64,000 nucleotides of DNA from an uncultured Flavobacteriales bacterium (GTDB taxonomy: Bacteria; Bacteroidota; Bacteroidia; Flavobacteriales; UBA1820): NCBI GenBank assembly GCA_902478645.1, contig CABSLV010000004.1, positions 26,816 to 90,815 of the forward strand, read 5' to 3'. The notes below the pieces were generated by a model. It searched no databases. It was given only the letters and a program-made list of their open reading frames with translations, and was not told where the DNA came from. A program made the position numbers and the translations under genes. Position 1 is the stretch's first letter. Each line of letters opens with the position of its first letter. Shown in pieces: positions 18,847 through 28,127 of this stretch.

Positions 18847-19950
18847 TTACAGGACTTTGGCAAAAATATTGCGGTCGTAATCGCCGTACTTGTGCTCCAC
18901 GTATCCTACCTTGGCGTATCCCATCGCCAGGAAATTGTTCTCGCTGTGGATATTGCGGGGGGAAATGGTGGCCAGAAGCTCCCGTATACCGCGCTCGCGG
19001 GCTACCGTTTCAAGATGCTCCATCAACTCCCGCTGCAAGCCCTGCCCGCGATGGGAAGGACGCACGATGACGAGTTTGATGTTGGCATACACCGAATAGT
19101 CCTCCACTTGCCGGCCGAGGTACTGCACCAGGTTTTCCTCCGTATCGCGGGCAAAATAGAGAATGGCAAAGCCCACGAGTTCCCCCCGGGAAAAAGCCCC
19201 CACGACGAAATGGTTCTCCAGACAGTCGCGCAGCACCGAAGCGGGATTGGCCCGCAGGATCTGCTTGTCCTCCATCTGTGCGAAGGCTTCGTCCTGTATG
19301 GCCAAAAGGCCGCCCAGATACGGAACGCCGATCTGCGCATAGGTGATCTGCTGTGCATCGGGGTCTTCGCCATAGACAGGGCATCCCTTGGCAGAACGGT
19401 ACGCCTCCCACACCTGCTGGAGTTCCTGGATGTTCCCGAAATTGCCTTTGGCAATCTTCCGCCGGTAGATACAACGGTTGCGCACCGCAATAAAGAAACG
19501 GTAGGCGAACAGGTCGTCGATGGTCTCGATGCGCAACACGCCTTTCTTGCGCAGGACGTTGAGCACCTCGAAAAAGGTCAGGTAATTGGATATGTCGCTG
19601 TTTTCGAGCTGTTCGATCTCCCTTTCGGCCTTGCGGAGCAGACCTTCCTCCGCCTGGCAACTCAACAAACGCTGGTAATTGTCCAATGCGGCATACACCC
19701 GTTTGTAATCGGGATTGGAGACAAAAGAGGTGTTGATGTTGGCGATGAACTCGGCCTCGGCGATGTCGTTGGTCATTTCGAGTTCCCGATACACCAGAAT
19801 GACACCCACCGCAGCTACCACCAGCGACGAGACGGACAACAGCGTAGCCAGGATATGCTGATACCCCATCATGTTGAGCAGGGCCACGATCGCCGAACAG
19901 ATAACGGCTGTGATCAGAATCAGCCATACGGTATGTTTTTTCTTTTTCAT
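18847..19950 (-). CDS. membrane-anchored GNAT N-acetyltransferase
   Basis: The product has 367 residues if started at ATG 19950 (MKKKKHTVW); the frame stays open to 20001. Two N-terminal membrane helices (about residues 6-27 and 33-55) precede a soluble region rich in Glu, Arg and Tyr (~56-190) that I cannot assign firmly. A C-terminal GNAT domain (~215-365) has the acetyl-CoA loop VRPSHRGQGLQREL. The layout suggests an enzyme tethered to the cytoplasmic face of the membrane. Its acceptor is unknown. It sits between tig and clpP. Confidence 0.7.
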   Translation of the reverse strand: MKKKKHTVWLILITAVICSAIVALLNMMGYQHILATLLSVSSLVVAAVGVILVYRELEMTNDIAEAEFIANINTSFVSNPDYKRVYAALDNYQRLLSCQAEEGLLRKAEREIEQLENSDISNYLTFFEVLNVLRKKGVLRIETIDDLFAYRFFIAVRNRCIYRRKIAKGNFGNIQELQQVWEAYRSAKGCPVYGEDPDAQQITYAQIGVPYLGGLLAIQDEAFAQMEDKQILRANPASVLRDCLENHFVVGAFSRGELVGFAILYFARDTEENLVQYLGRQVEDYSVYANIKLVIVRPSHRGQGLQRELMEHLETVARERGIRELLATISPRNIHSENNFLAMGYAKVGYVEHKYGDYDRNIFAKVL

Positions 19951-20040
19951 AACGCTTTGCTGCAAAAGGAGAAACGACATTTTGCCGATAAAGGTACGCA
20001 AAATCCGCCGACGATCCCCCGGATTTCCTTCTCCGGCCCA

Positions 20041-20075
20041 TAAAAAAGGGCGCCGGAGTCTCTCCGGCGCCCTTT
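20041..20075 (-). terminator. terminator after tig
   Basis: Perfect 14-bp arms (AAAGGGCGCCGGAG and its complement, 20045-20058 and 20062-20075) with a 3-nt loop are followed on the minus strand by a T-run. It lies 22 bp past the tig stop. Confidence 0.85.
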
Positions 20076-20097
20076 CCTATCGACGGCAAATGTCTGT

Positions 20098-21444
20098 TTA
20101 CTTCTTCTTGGCCGCAGCAACCGCTTTGACGAATTCGTCGAGGGTTACTTCCTTGACCTTGTAAGGCACCTTCTCCTTGAAGATGTCCATCAGTTTTTCG
20201 CGCACCAGCATGTTCTGGATACGGCCTACCTCCTCGCGGTTTTTCAACACGCGCTCCAAGATCGGGTCGAGCTGTTCGTCCGGCATCCCGGCCTGACCGT
20301 ACTGGGCCATCTGCATGCGCAGCAGGTCTTTGGCACGCTGCTGGATCATCGCATAGTCGATGCGCACCCCGGCGTCGAGCAAAAGCTGCGTTTCGATCAA
20401 CTGGTAACGCAGGCTCTTTTCCGAATCCTTCATCTGCTGCTCGGCTTCCTGATCGGTCATCGGCTTTTCGGCCGAAGCCATCAGCCAGCGGCGCAGGAAG
20501 TCCGTCGGCAGGTCAAATTTCGTATTCTCGATCAGGTAGTCGATCGTATCGGTCATCATCTGAGCGTCGGTCTCGGTGCGGAAAGCAGCCTCGGCCTCCT
20601 CCTGGATCTTCTGACGGAAAGCCGCTTCATCGGCCACCGCCTCCGGACCGTAGAGACGTTCGAAGAGTTCCTTGTCCAAAGCATGGGGCTCGACGTTGGT
20701 GATGCGGGTGATGGTCAGCACCAGCGTATCGGCGAAGTCCTGGCACTCGTCGGCCGACTTGCCCAAGAACTGCGACAGGCGGGTAGCAGACTTGAAGTCC
20801 TTCGGAGATACCTCTACTGCATCGCCTACCTTCTTGCCGATAAAGTTCTTGGCATTCTTTATGTCGGCTACGATGATCATCCCCTCCTTGTACGCACCGG
20901 GCTGGTACAGGTTGCCGTCCTTGTCGCGGGCTTCGATGTTGACTACCACGTCGGAAGCCTTTTCCACCTGCTCCATCGGCGTCATCTTGCCGAACTGTTT
21001 GGCCAGGCTGGCGATGTGGTCTTCGATGTACTCGGGGCTCACCTTGATGCGGTACGAAACCACCTTCTTGGCTGCATCCTCGGGTTTTACCTTTACCTGA
21101 GGGATCAGGCCGATCTCGAACTGGAACGAGAAGTCCCCGCCTTTCTCCCAGTCGATGTTCTGGGGCACGGGCAGAGGCTGTCCGAAAATATCGAGTTTTT
21201 CCTTGCGGAGGTAGTCGTCCACTGCCGCATTGACCACTTTATTGACCTCTTCGGCCAAGGCCATCGTACCGTACTGTTTGCGGATGACCGAGGCGGGTAC
21301 CATCCCTTTGCGGAATCCCGGAATGTTCGCGTTCTTGCGGATATTGGCCAGCGATTTTTCCACAGCATCTTTGTAATCGGCCTGGTCCACATCCACCCGG
21401 ATGACGGCATTCAGGGCGTCCTTGTCTTCTCTCGAAACTTTCAT
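20098..21444 (-). CDS. tig: trigger factor
   Basis: The product is a 448-residue ribosome-associated chaperone. The ribosome-binding signature NIPGFRKGMVPASVIRKQYG lies at about residues 39-58, in the family's GFRxGxxP form. The middle PPIase domain is divergent, as is common in Bacteroidetes, and the C-terminal chaperone arms are helical and end in a lysine-rich tail. It has its own strong promoter and terminator, so it is monocistronic. Confidence 0.93.
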   Translation of the reverse strand: MKVSREDKDALNAVIRVDVDQADYKDAVEKSLANIRKNANIPGFRKGMVPASVIRKQYGTMALAEEVNKVVNAAVDDYLRKEKLDIFGQPLPVPQNIDWEKGGDFSFQFEIGLIPQVKVKPEDAAKKVVSYRIKVSPEYIEDHIASLAKQFGKMTPMEQVEKASDVVVNIEARDKDGNLYQPGAYKEGMIIVADIKNAKNFIGKKVGDAVEVSPKDFKSATRLSQFLGKSADECQDFADTLVLTITRITNVEPHALDKELFERLYGPEAVADEAAFRQKIQEEAEAAFRTETDAQMMTDTIDYLIENTKFDLPTDFLRRWLMASAEKPMTDQEAEQQMKDSEKSLRYQLIETQLLLDAGVRIDYAMIQQRAKDLLRMQMAQYGQAGMPDEQLDPILERVLKNREEVGRIQNMLVREKLMDIFKEKVPYKVKEVTLDEFVKAVAAAKKK

Positions 21445-21503
21445 GTTTGTTCTGCGCTAAAATTCTTGTGGTATTACCTTGATTTTTTCTCTGATTAAGA
21501 GCG

Positions 21504-21534
21504 CAAAGGTACTCTTTTTATACCGGTTTACAAA
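21504..21534 (-). promoter_or_regulatory. tig promoter
   Basis: TTTG (21531-21534), a 19-bp spacer and TACCTTTG (21504-21511) on the minus strand. The leader to the tig ATG is about 55 nt. Confidence 0.7.
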
Positions 21535-21538
21535 AATT

Positions 21539-22972
21539 TTAGAAGCCTATGTTCATCGAACCCTCGGCCAGACGGTCGGCATCCCGCTCGGTAACGATGC
21601 GGTCGTATTCGCCCTCGGGGTCTTCGGAAAGGCCCGCCAGACGCACCGCCGTACGCTGGGAGATGAGTTCCCGCCCGCCGTTGGCCAGATTGAGTGCCTG
21701 GATCATCGCCGAACGGTCGTCCACCATGAAAGGCTCGATGCGCTGGCTCACCTCGATCTGGTCGATGTAGGGTTCGAGTGCATTGTTGAGCACCCCCAGG
21801 TAGCGGCGTATCAGGTTCATGCGGCGTTCGAGGTACTGCCCGAAGAGCTCGCCCTTGTTCTGCACCTTCAGGTGCGCATCCAGGAAGAGCATCCGCAGGG
21901 CCACCCCGGACAGATTGGCCAGCCCCTTGACCGAATCGAACGAAATGTCGGGCGTCTGGGTCGTGCTGTAAATCATGCTGAGCAAGGTACTGATCTCCAG
22001 CCGGACGGACTCCGGAGCCTGTTGCCACGAAAGGTACTGCGCCGTCGAATTGGCCTCGCCTTCGATGATCGCCCCGGTCTCCCCTTTGCGGGCAAACCCG
22101 CGGATCTCGCCCGTCACGAAGATCTTGGGCGAAGCGTGGTAATCGTTCGTATCGGCAAAATTGGACAACAGTTTTTCCAAACGCTCGATCAGAGGCTGCA
22201 CATCGGCCCACTCGCTCTTTTCCTGCCGGCCGTACACCACCGGGATCTTTCCCAGGATGTTTTCCCTGCGCTCCACCAGCGCCCACGAACCCTTCTCCTG
22301 ACGCTCGAAGCGCACGATCTCCTGGTCCGTGTAGGTCTCGAAATACTCTTTCTCCACCCCCGTCTCCACCGTGGCATACCGCCGGGAAAACGCCGTCATG
22401 TCGCCGTAGTGGTCGAACAGGGGGAACAGTCCGTCCTCTTGCGAGGGCGACAGCAGGGAAACGCGCAACTTGTACTGCGAAGGCGTCTGCCCCACGAATG
22501 AAAAGCGCTCGTTGCGGCCCACACGTGCCCAAAACCCGTTCTCGGGCACCGGATACCACAGCTCGGCCGCTTCCGTCTCCCAAAGGATGGTACGGGCCAG
22601 ACGGCGGTTGAGCGAGTCGATCTTGTTGTCGGTCAAGGTGCGCCGTACCGCCTCGAAAGCGCCCGCCTGTCCATCGCTGTCCGTGGCACAGGTTACCTGT
22701 ACCGGATGGCCGAACAGAAAAGCCACTGCCCGCTCCACGATGACCCGCTGGAGCGGCAACGCGATGCGGGCTACCTTTTCAAAACGCTCGATCTGTCCGT
22801 CCGTTCCCCGAACCGCTTTGTCGGGACGCTCCGAGATGTCGAATATCCGATGTCCGCGCGGGTCGTACTGTTGGCGCAATCGGGTGATCTGCGGCTGCGG
22901 CGTGGCGCGCCGGCTCAAGGCTTCGACCCATTCGTTGGCCGAGGTGCCTTGCACGAGGTCTTCTATTTTCAT
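21539..22972 (-). CDS. lone phage portal protein, SPP1 gp6-like
   Basis: The product has 477 residues. The sequence follows the SPP1-type portal pattern: an early RRATPQPQITRLRQQYD region, a segment around residues 80-110 mentioning FLFGHPVQV, then YGRQEKSEWADVQPLIERLEKLLSNFADTNDY, the helix-rich stem region, and a late FLDAHLKVQNKGELFGQYLERRMNLI stretch. Portals form the DNA gate of tailed-phage heads. No terminase, capsid or tail gene is nearby; the neighbours are tig and ogt. Base composition matches the core genome. The start at 22972 is chosen because a consensus promoter lies 56 bp upstream; the open frame extends to 23107. Confidence 0.75.
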   Translation of the reverse strand: MKIEDLVQGTSANEWVEALSRRATPQPQITRLRQQYDPRGHRIFDISERPDKAVRGTDGQIERFEKVARIALPLQRVIVERAVAFLFGHPVQVTCATDSDGQAGAFEAVRRTLTDNKIDSLNRRLARTILWETEAAELWYPVPENGFWARVGRNERFSFVGQTPSQYKLRVSLLSPSQEDGLFPLFDHYGDMTAFSRRYATVETGVEKEYFETYTDQEIVRFERQEKGSWALVERRENILGKIPVVYGRQEKSEWADVQPLIERLEKLLSNFADTNDYHASPKIFVTGEIRGFARKGETGAIIEGEANSTAQYLSWQQAPESVRLEISTLLSMIYSTTQTPDISFDSVKGLANLSGVALRMLFLDAHLKVQNKGELFGQYLERRMNLIRRYLGVLNNALEPYIDQIEVSQRIEPFMVDDRSAMIQALNLANGGRELISQRTAVRLAGLSEDPEGEYDRIVTERDADRLAEGSMNIGF

Positions 22973-23028
22973 TTCTTTTCGAGTTTGATTTGTTTTCGTT
23001 CCGACGGACAAAAGACCGCCTTTTCTCA

Positions 23029-23060
23029 CAAATATAATCAAAAAAGAAATAAAATCCAAA
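23029..23060 (-). promoter_or_regulatory. promoter of the portal-like gene
   Basis: TTTG (23057-23060), a 20-bp spacer and TATATTTG (23029-23036) on the minus strand are a textbook Bacteroidetes promoter. Confidence 0.7.
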
Positions 23061-23122
23061 TACCTCTCCTCATGACAAAACTCCATCGACCCGCAACACA
23101 CTGCCACGCCCCGAAAAACCCC

Positions 23123-23596
23123 TCACCACCCCGAAGAACGCGCTTCCAGGGCCAAGAGGAACGCTTTGGCGGCCATTCCCCCCGCATAGCCGGTCAGGGA
23201 TCCGTCGGCTCCCACCACCCGGTGGCAGGGGATCACGAGGACTAGCGGATTGACGTGGCAGGCGCGACCGACGGCCCGGGAAGCCCGGGGACGTCCTACT
23301 TGTGCGGCGATCTGCCCGTACGTGCGGGTTTGCCCATAGGGTATCCCGAGAAGCGCTCGCCATACCGCCCGGGAAAATGCGCTGCCCTGCCCTCCGAGCG
23401 GAAGGTCGAACTGCCGGCGCTGCCCGGAAAAATATTCCCCGAGTTGGGCGGTCGTCTGCGCGAGGAGGTCCGTGCGCTGCAAGACTTCCCCCGGAGAAAG
23501 CGGGCGTCGGCCGAAAAACACTTCCACCAGCCGGGAGTCTTCCTCTGCCGCGCCCATCCACCCGATGGGGGTTTCGAAATAGTGCATGTACTTCAT
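23123..23596 (-). CDS. ogt: methylated-DNA-[protein]-cysteine S-methyltransferase
   Basis: This 157-residue Ogt-type suicide enzyme removes methyl groups from O6-methylguanine. The acceptor cysteine is C124 in VIPCHRVVG, and the helix-turn-helix region IPYGQTRTYGQIAAQVGRP precedes it. The start at 23596 (MKYMHYFETPIG) is preferred over longer frames because the promoter lies just upstream. Confidence 0.93.
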   Translation of the reverse strand: MKYMHYFETPIGWMGAAEEDSRLVEVFFGRRPLSPGEVLQRTDLLAQTTAQLGEYFSGQRRQFDLPLGGQGSAFSRAVWRALLGIPYGQTRTYGQIAAQVGRPRASRAVGRACHVNPLVLVIPCHRVVGADGSLTGYAGGMAAKAFLLALEARSSGW

Positions 23597-23627
23597 CGTT
23601 TTCTTTTTCTGCAAGACACCTCTCCGG

Positions 23628-23658
23628 CAAAGATAAACCGGGAGGGACATCCGGACAA
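23628..23658 (-). promoter_or_regulatory. ogt promoter
   Basis: TTG (23656-23658), a 20-bp spacer and TATCTTTG (23628-23635) on the minus strand, 31 bp before the start codon. Confidence 0.7.
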
Positions 23659-23858
23659 GCCGTTTTCCCCATTTATCCACCGAGGCAATGCACAAGCGGC
23701 GCAAGAAAATAGGCTCCGTGTCCGCCATTTGCCCAAAGATTCGTATTTTTACTTCGCATTTGCGTTTACCCCCTGGGGGCTCCGCAGGGCAACGACAAGG
23801 TTGCAAAGGGTACGTCCCAGAAAACAGCAACCTAAAAAAAACAGCACGAAAGAAAAAA

Positions 23859-24878
23859 ATGGCAAAAACCATCCTGGTTACCGGCGGGGCGGGCTACATC
23901 GGCTCGCACACGGTGGTCGAACTCCAACAGAAAGGCTTTGAAACGGTCATCGCGGACGACCTGTCCAACTCGTCGGCCCAAGTGATCGACCGTATCGAGC
24001 GCATCACCGGCATCCGTCCGGCCTTTGAACAGATCGACCTGAAAGACGCCGGAAAGGTTCGTGAACTTTTCGACCGATACCCCATCGCCGCTACCATCCA
24101 CTTTGCCGCGTCGAAGGCCGTCGGCGAATCGGTTCAAAAACCGCTGCTGTACTACCGGAACAACCTGGTGGGCCTGCTCAACATTTTGGAATGCCTCCGC
24201 CAACAGAACGGCGCGTTGGTCTTCTCCTCCTCCTGCACCGTATACGGCCAACCCGAACATCCGCCCGTACGGGAGACCGACCCGATCCAACCGGCCGAAT
24301 CCCCCTACGGCAACACCAAACAGATCTGCGAAGAGATCATCCGCGATACGGTCAAAGCCTATCCGCAGGTGCAGGCCGTGCTGCTGCGTTACTTCAACCC
24401 CATCGGGGCGCACCCTTCGGCCCTGATCGGCGAACTTCCGCTCGGGGTGCCGCAAAACCTGCTTCCCTACATCACCCAAACGGCGGCCGGTATCCGGGAA
24501 TGTCTCTCGGTCTTCGGCAACGACTACCACACCCCGGACGGCACGTGCATCCGCGATTATATCCACGTGGTGGATTTGGCTCAGGCTCATGTAAAAGCCG
24601 TCGACCGCCTGCTAAACAGGCAAAATACCGAGCCTTGCGAGGTGTTCAACCTGGGCACGGGGCATGGTTACAGCGTGCTGGAGGTCATCCGTTCGTTCGA
24701 GAAGGTAACAGGCATCCGCTTGAACTACCGTATCGCTCCCCGCCGCGAGGGAGACATCGAACAGATCTGGGCCGATCCTTCCCGGGCAGAACAGGTCCTG
24801 GGCTGGAAAGCCGAGCGGTCGTTGGACGAGATGACGCTCTCGGCCTGGCGCTGGCAGCAGTCGCTCAAACAGTCTTAG
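23859..24878 (+). CDS. galE: UDP-glucose 4-epimerase
   Basis: This 339-residue short-chain dehydrogenase interconverts UDP-glucose and UDP-galactose. The NAD-binding GGAGYIGS motif is at residues 9-16, and the Ser/Tyr/Lys catalytic set appears in SSSCTVYG and YGNTK. The C-terminal GTGHGYSVLEVIRSFEKVTG and PRREGDIEQIWADPS segments are typical of GalE. ATG 23859 is chosen because homologues begin right before the Rossmann motif. It is divergent from ogt and likely monocistronic. Confidence 0.95.
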   Translation: MAKTILVTGGAGYIGSHTVVELQQKGFETVIADDLSNSSAQVIDRIERITGIRPAFEQIDLKDAGKVRELFDRYPIAATIHFAASKAVGESVQKPLLYYRNNLVGLLNILECLRQQNGALVFSSSCTVYGQPEHPPVRETDPIQPAESPYGNTKQICEEIIRDTVKAYPQVQAVLLRYFNPIGAHPSALIGELPLGVPQNLLPYITQTAAGIRECLSVFGNDYHTPDGTCIRDYIHVVDLAQAHVKAVDRLLNRQNTEPCEVFNLGTGHGYSVLEVIRSFEKVTGIRLNYRIAPRREGDIEQIWADPSRAEQVLGWKAERSLDEMTLSAWRWQQSLKQS

Positions 24879-24946
24879 GGAAATAACAACTGAGGGGGCT
24901 GGTGGCTTCCGTTTGGGAATCTTGACGAGAAACCCTCTCCTTTCTC

Positions 24947-25011
24947 CCATATCTCCCCAAGCGGGCGAGGGCGGGCCTTTGGCCCGCCCTCGCCCGCTTG
25001 GGGAGATATGG
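24947..25011. repeat. perfect 31-bp inverted repeat with 3-nt loop
   Basis: The arms 24947-24977 and 24981-25011 are exact reverse complements around TTT. It lies between the convergent galE and transporter genes, ending 15 bp before the transporter stop. There is no T-run on the plus side; on the minus side no clear U-tract follows either. It could be a bidirectional stop or a small mobile palindromic repeat. Confidence 0.85.
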
Positions 25012-25025
25012 AATCTAAAAAAATC

Positions 25026-26696
25026 TCACGCCAAAAAGATCACCAACAACTGCGCCGAAAGTACGCGCAGGAACATCACCAGCGGATAGACCGTCGAATA
25101 AGCCACGGCCGGCAAGTCCGTCGGGGTCTGCTCGTTGGAAAAGGCCAAAGCCGGCGGGTCGGTCGTCGCTCCGGCGATCAAGCCGAGCAGGGTAAAATAA
25201 TTCATCCGGAAAGCCAGACGCGCGATCACCCCCGCGACACACAGCGGGATCACCGTGATCAAAAATCCGTACCACACCCATATCAAACCGCCGCCATCGA
25301 CCACCGTAGCCACGAAATCCTCCCCGGCGCCCAGTCCCACCGCCGCCAGGAAGAGCGCAATGCCTACCTCGCGCAACATCAGGTTGGCACTGGCCGTAGT
25401 GTAAGTAACCAGTTTGAAACTCGGGCCGAAACGGCTCACCAGGATTGCCACGATAAGCGGACCTCCGGCCAATCCCAGTTTCACCGGCTGCGGTACTCCC
25501 GGGAAAACAAACGGGATAGAACCCAGGGCCACTCCCAGGAATATTCCCACGAAGATCGTGATCAGGTTCGGTTCGCGCAGGCGCCGCATCGAATTGCCCA
25601 GCAGTTTTTCCACCCCCGCGATGTTCTGCTCCGGTCCTACGACCGTCACGCGGTCGCCCACCTGCAGAGCCAGGGCGGGATGCGCTACCAGGTCGAGTCC
25701 CGCACGATTGACCCGGGTAATGTTCACCCCGTAGGCACGCTGGATATGCAGTTCCCCGAGCAAACGCCCGTTGAGTTCACTGCGGGTAACCATGATACGC
25801 CGCGAGACCAACTGTTCGTCCAGTTTCTGCCAATCGGCGCGGTGCATTTCTTCTACCCGTGAACCGATGAACGCCGTGATGGCATCCATGTCCTGCCGCG
25901 CCGCGATGACCAACAAGCGGTCTCCCTCGCCCAGCGTCGTATCCGAACCGCCTATCTCCACCGAACCGTCGGCATGCAACACCCGCGAAGCGACGAATTT
26001 CTTACCTACCAAATGCGAAATCTCCCGGATCGTCTTGCCGAAGATCGCGGGATTGTTCACCTGCATCGAAACGTGAGTAGCACGCGCCATCTTCTCGGCC
26101 GCACGGTTCTGCGCCGCTTCGGTTTCCTTGCCGTAATCGATCCGGAACACTGCCCGCAGCAACATATACACCAGGATGATCCCGATCACGCCCAACGGAT
26201 ACGCCACCGCATATCCCATCGCAATGGTCGGATCATCCCCGCCCATATCCTCCACCGCTTGCTGAGCCGCACCCAAACCGGGAGTATTGGTTACCGCACC
26301 CGAAAGGATACCTACCATCGTGGTGATCGGCGTCCCGGTGGCCCAAAAGATACACAGGGTGGTCAGCACGCCCAATGCCACGATCAGGATGGCAAACATG
26401 TTCAGGCGAAGCCCTCCGCGTTTGAACGCCGAGAAGAAGCCCGGCCCGACCTGCATACCGATGGTATAGACGAAGAGAATAAGGCCGAACTCCTTGACAA
26501 AGCCCAGGATCGAGGGCTCGATCCGCATTCCGATGTGGGAAAGGAAGATCCCGGCAAAAAGCACCCAGGTGATCCCCAGCGAAATGCCCCATACTTTGAT
26601 TTTTCCCAAGAGTACGCCCAGGGCGATCACCACCGAAAAAACGGCCACCGTATGGGCGATTCCCGACCCGAAAAAAAGCTCGTACAACCAGTTCAT
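25026..26696 (-). CDS. AspT/YidE-family transporter with paired TrkA-C domains
   Basis: The product has 556 residues. Two blocks of about five membrane helices each (1-180 and 385-556) flank a soluble region with two TrkA-C/RCK-type domains (about residues 205-375). The motif VYTIGMQVGPGFFSAFKRGG near residue 78 and its second-half counterpart LAAVGLGAGEDF are typical of the aspartate-alanine exchanger family and of the YidE/YbjL duplication. The substrate is probably a dicarboxylate or amino acid but cannot be assigned. Confidence 0.85.
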   Translation of the reverse strand: MNWLYELFFGSGIAHTVAVFSVVIALGVLLGKIKVWGISLGITWVLFAGIFLSHIGMRIEPSILGFVKEFGLILFVYTIGMQVGPGFFSAFKRGGLRLNMFAILIVALGVLTTLCIFWATGTPITTMVGILSGAVTNTPGLGAAQQAVEDMGGDDPTIAMGYAVAYPLGVIGIILVYMLLRAVFRIDYGKETEAAQNRAAEKMARATHVSMQVNNPAIFGKTIREISHLVGKKFVASRVLHADGSVEIGGSDTTLGEGDRLLVIAARQDMDAITAFIGSRVEEMHRADWQKLDEQLVSRRIMVTRSELNGRLLGELHIQRAYGVNITRVNRAGLDLVAHPALALQVGDRVTVVGPEQNIAGVEKLLGNSMRRLREPNLITIFVGIFLGVALGSIPFVFPGVPQPVKLGLAGGPLIVAILVSRFGPSFKLVTYTTASANLMLREVGIALFLAAVGLGAGEDFVATVVDGGGLIWVWYGFLITVIPLCVAGVIARLAFRMNYFTLLGLIAGATTDPPALAFSNEQTPTDLPAVAYSTVYPLVMFLRVLSAQLLVIFLA

Positions 26697-26851
26697 ACCC
26701 CTGTTTTTTTGAATGCCGCGAAATTAGCAATAATATCGATGCAAAAAAAGCCCCGAAACCGACACTTTTCTCTTCCGAACTGCCAGTCCCTCACCCCGCA
26801 AGCCAGTCCGCGAAAGCCCCCTCAAACCTCTCTATAGCGCCCCCTTCCACA

Positions 26852-26882
26852 AACAAAAGGCCCCGGGGACTCGCCCGAGGCC
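26852..26882 (-). terminator. terminator after the esterase gene
   Basis: GGCC-CGGG and CCCG-GGCC arms form an imperfect stem on the minus strand, followed by TTTTGTTTG. It lies 30 bp past the esterase stop. Confidence 0.6.
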
Positions 26883-26911
26883 AACGATTAGGTCCATTTG
26901 CCGGAAAAGTT

Positions 26912-27751
26912 CTACTTCGCCTTTTCGGCCATCTCCCGGAAATAATTGTCGAAGAAGACCAAATGATACTTTACCGAATTGGTCCAATACGACCAGCTGT
27001 GGCTCCCCGGACGGGAGATGAAATCGTGATCGATCCGGCGGTATCTCATCAACTCGTGCAAACGTTCGTTCACCGGATAGAAAGAATCGCTCGTCCCGCA
27101 GTCGAACAGGATCTTCAGACTGCCGGGTTTGAGCAGATACAACTGGTTCATGATGCTGTACTGTGCCCACCGCTCGGGATACTCCGCCTGTGAACCCAAC
27201 TTTTTTTCCATGTTTTCATTGGCCGGGAACGACTGTATGTCCAGTCCTCCGCTCATCGAGGCGCAGGCACCATAAAGATCCTGATGGCGGAACGACAGGT
27301 AAAATGCACCCTGTCCGCCCATCGAGAGTCCCGTAATGCCACGCCCCTCCCGCGAGGCGATCGTACGGTAATGCTGGTCGATGTAGGGCAGCAGTTCGCG
27401 CGTCATGTAGGTCTCGTACCGGCTGGTGGAGTCAGCCGGAGCGTCCCAGTACCAGCTGTAAGGATTTCCGTCGGGACAAACGATGATCATGCCGTAACGC
27501 GAGGCGAGTTCCGGCAGGAAAGGCGCTTTCTTGATCCAGTTGGTATAGTCGCCCGTAGCACCGTGCAACAGATACACCACCGGAAAACGGGCGTCCTTGT
27601 CCGTTTGATACGCAGCCGGAGTAATGACCACGTTCTTGATGTTCTTCTTCATCGAAGCGCTCCACACGGCGACCGTGTCCACCGATTGCGCTTCCGCTGC
27701 GCCGCAAAGCACTGCAGCCAGGATAACAAAAAGCGATTTGAAGTGTTTCAT
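26912..27751 (-). CDS. secreted alpha/beta-hydrolase (esterase D family)
   Basis: The product has 279 residues with a clear signal peptide (MKHFKSLFVILAAVLCGAAEA). The mature part has the esterase-D/feruloyl-esterase fold: PVVYLLHGATGDYTNW, the nucleophile elbow GLSMGGQGA (Ser near residue 147) and a C-terminal SHSWSYW supplying the catalytic His. Such enzymes release acyl groups from glycans or small esters in the periplasm. The ATG at 27751 is the one that gives the signal peptide. The exact ester is unknown. Confidence 0.85.
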   Translation of the reverse strand: MKHFKSLFVILAAVLCGAAEAQSVDTVAVWSASMKKNIKNVVITPAAYQTDKDARFPVVYLLHGATGDYTNWIKKAPFLPELASRYGMIIVCPDGNPYSWYWDAPADSTSRYETYMTRELLPYIDQHYRTIASREGRGITGLSMGGQGAFYLSFRHQDLYGACASMSGGLDIQSFPANENMEKKLGSQAEYPERWAQYSIMNQLYLLKPGSLKILFDCGTSDSFYPVNERLHELMRYRRIDHDFISRPGSHSWSYWTNSVKYHLVFFDNYFREMAEKAK

Positions 27752-28127
27752 TGTATATGTCCCTATTTTTTGATACGATCCTCTCTTTCCTACCGGCCGG
27801 AAAACTGTTTTTCCCTTCGAAAACACCAGGCTTGAAGAACACCACCGGCTCACGCAAACCCGAAAAACAAAAGTAACGAATTCCTCCCAAAAAGCCTGCC
27901 CATTCTTCTCAATTTCGACAAATCCACCCTCCTATCGTCCAACCGCCACATCCGGATTCCTCCAAACATTCGATGCGCGCAACCCTCTCCTGCATGGATT
28001 CAGACAGCTTTTTTTCTTACAAAAGGAAAAAACACAAAAACATTTTGCCATTTCAATTAAAATACACAACTTGCAGACATACAAAAAGATGAATCCATAT
28101 CAATTATTCCCCAATATTTATTTTATC
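27752..28127. other. 376-bp intergenic region between esterase and micro-ORF 1
   Basis: On the minus strand TACTTTTG at 27868-27875 fits the -7 consensus and could start the esterase mRNA with a leader of about 110 nt. Rightward, TTTTG near 28043 followed about 19 bp later by a poor -7 match (CAACTTG, near 28070) is the only promoter-like signal before micro-ORF 1. I see no gene. Confidence 0.4.

Noticed and set aside
21539..22972. larger prophage around the portal-like gene
   Set aside because: Neighbours on both sides are tig and ogt with their own promoters. No terminase, capsid, protease, tail or integrase gene is present.
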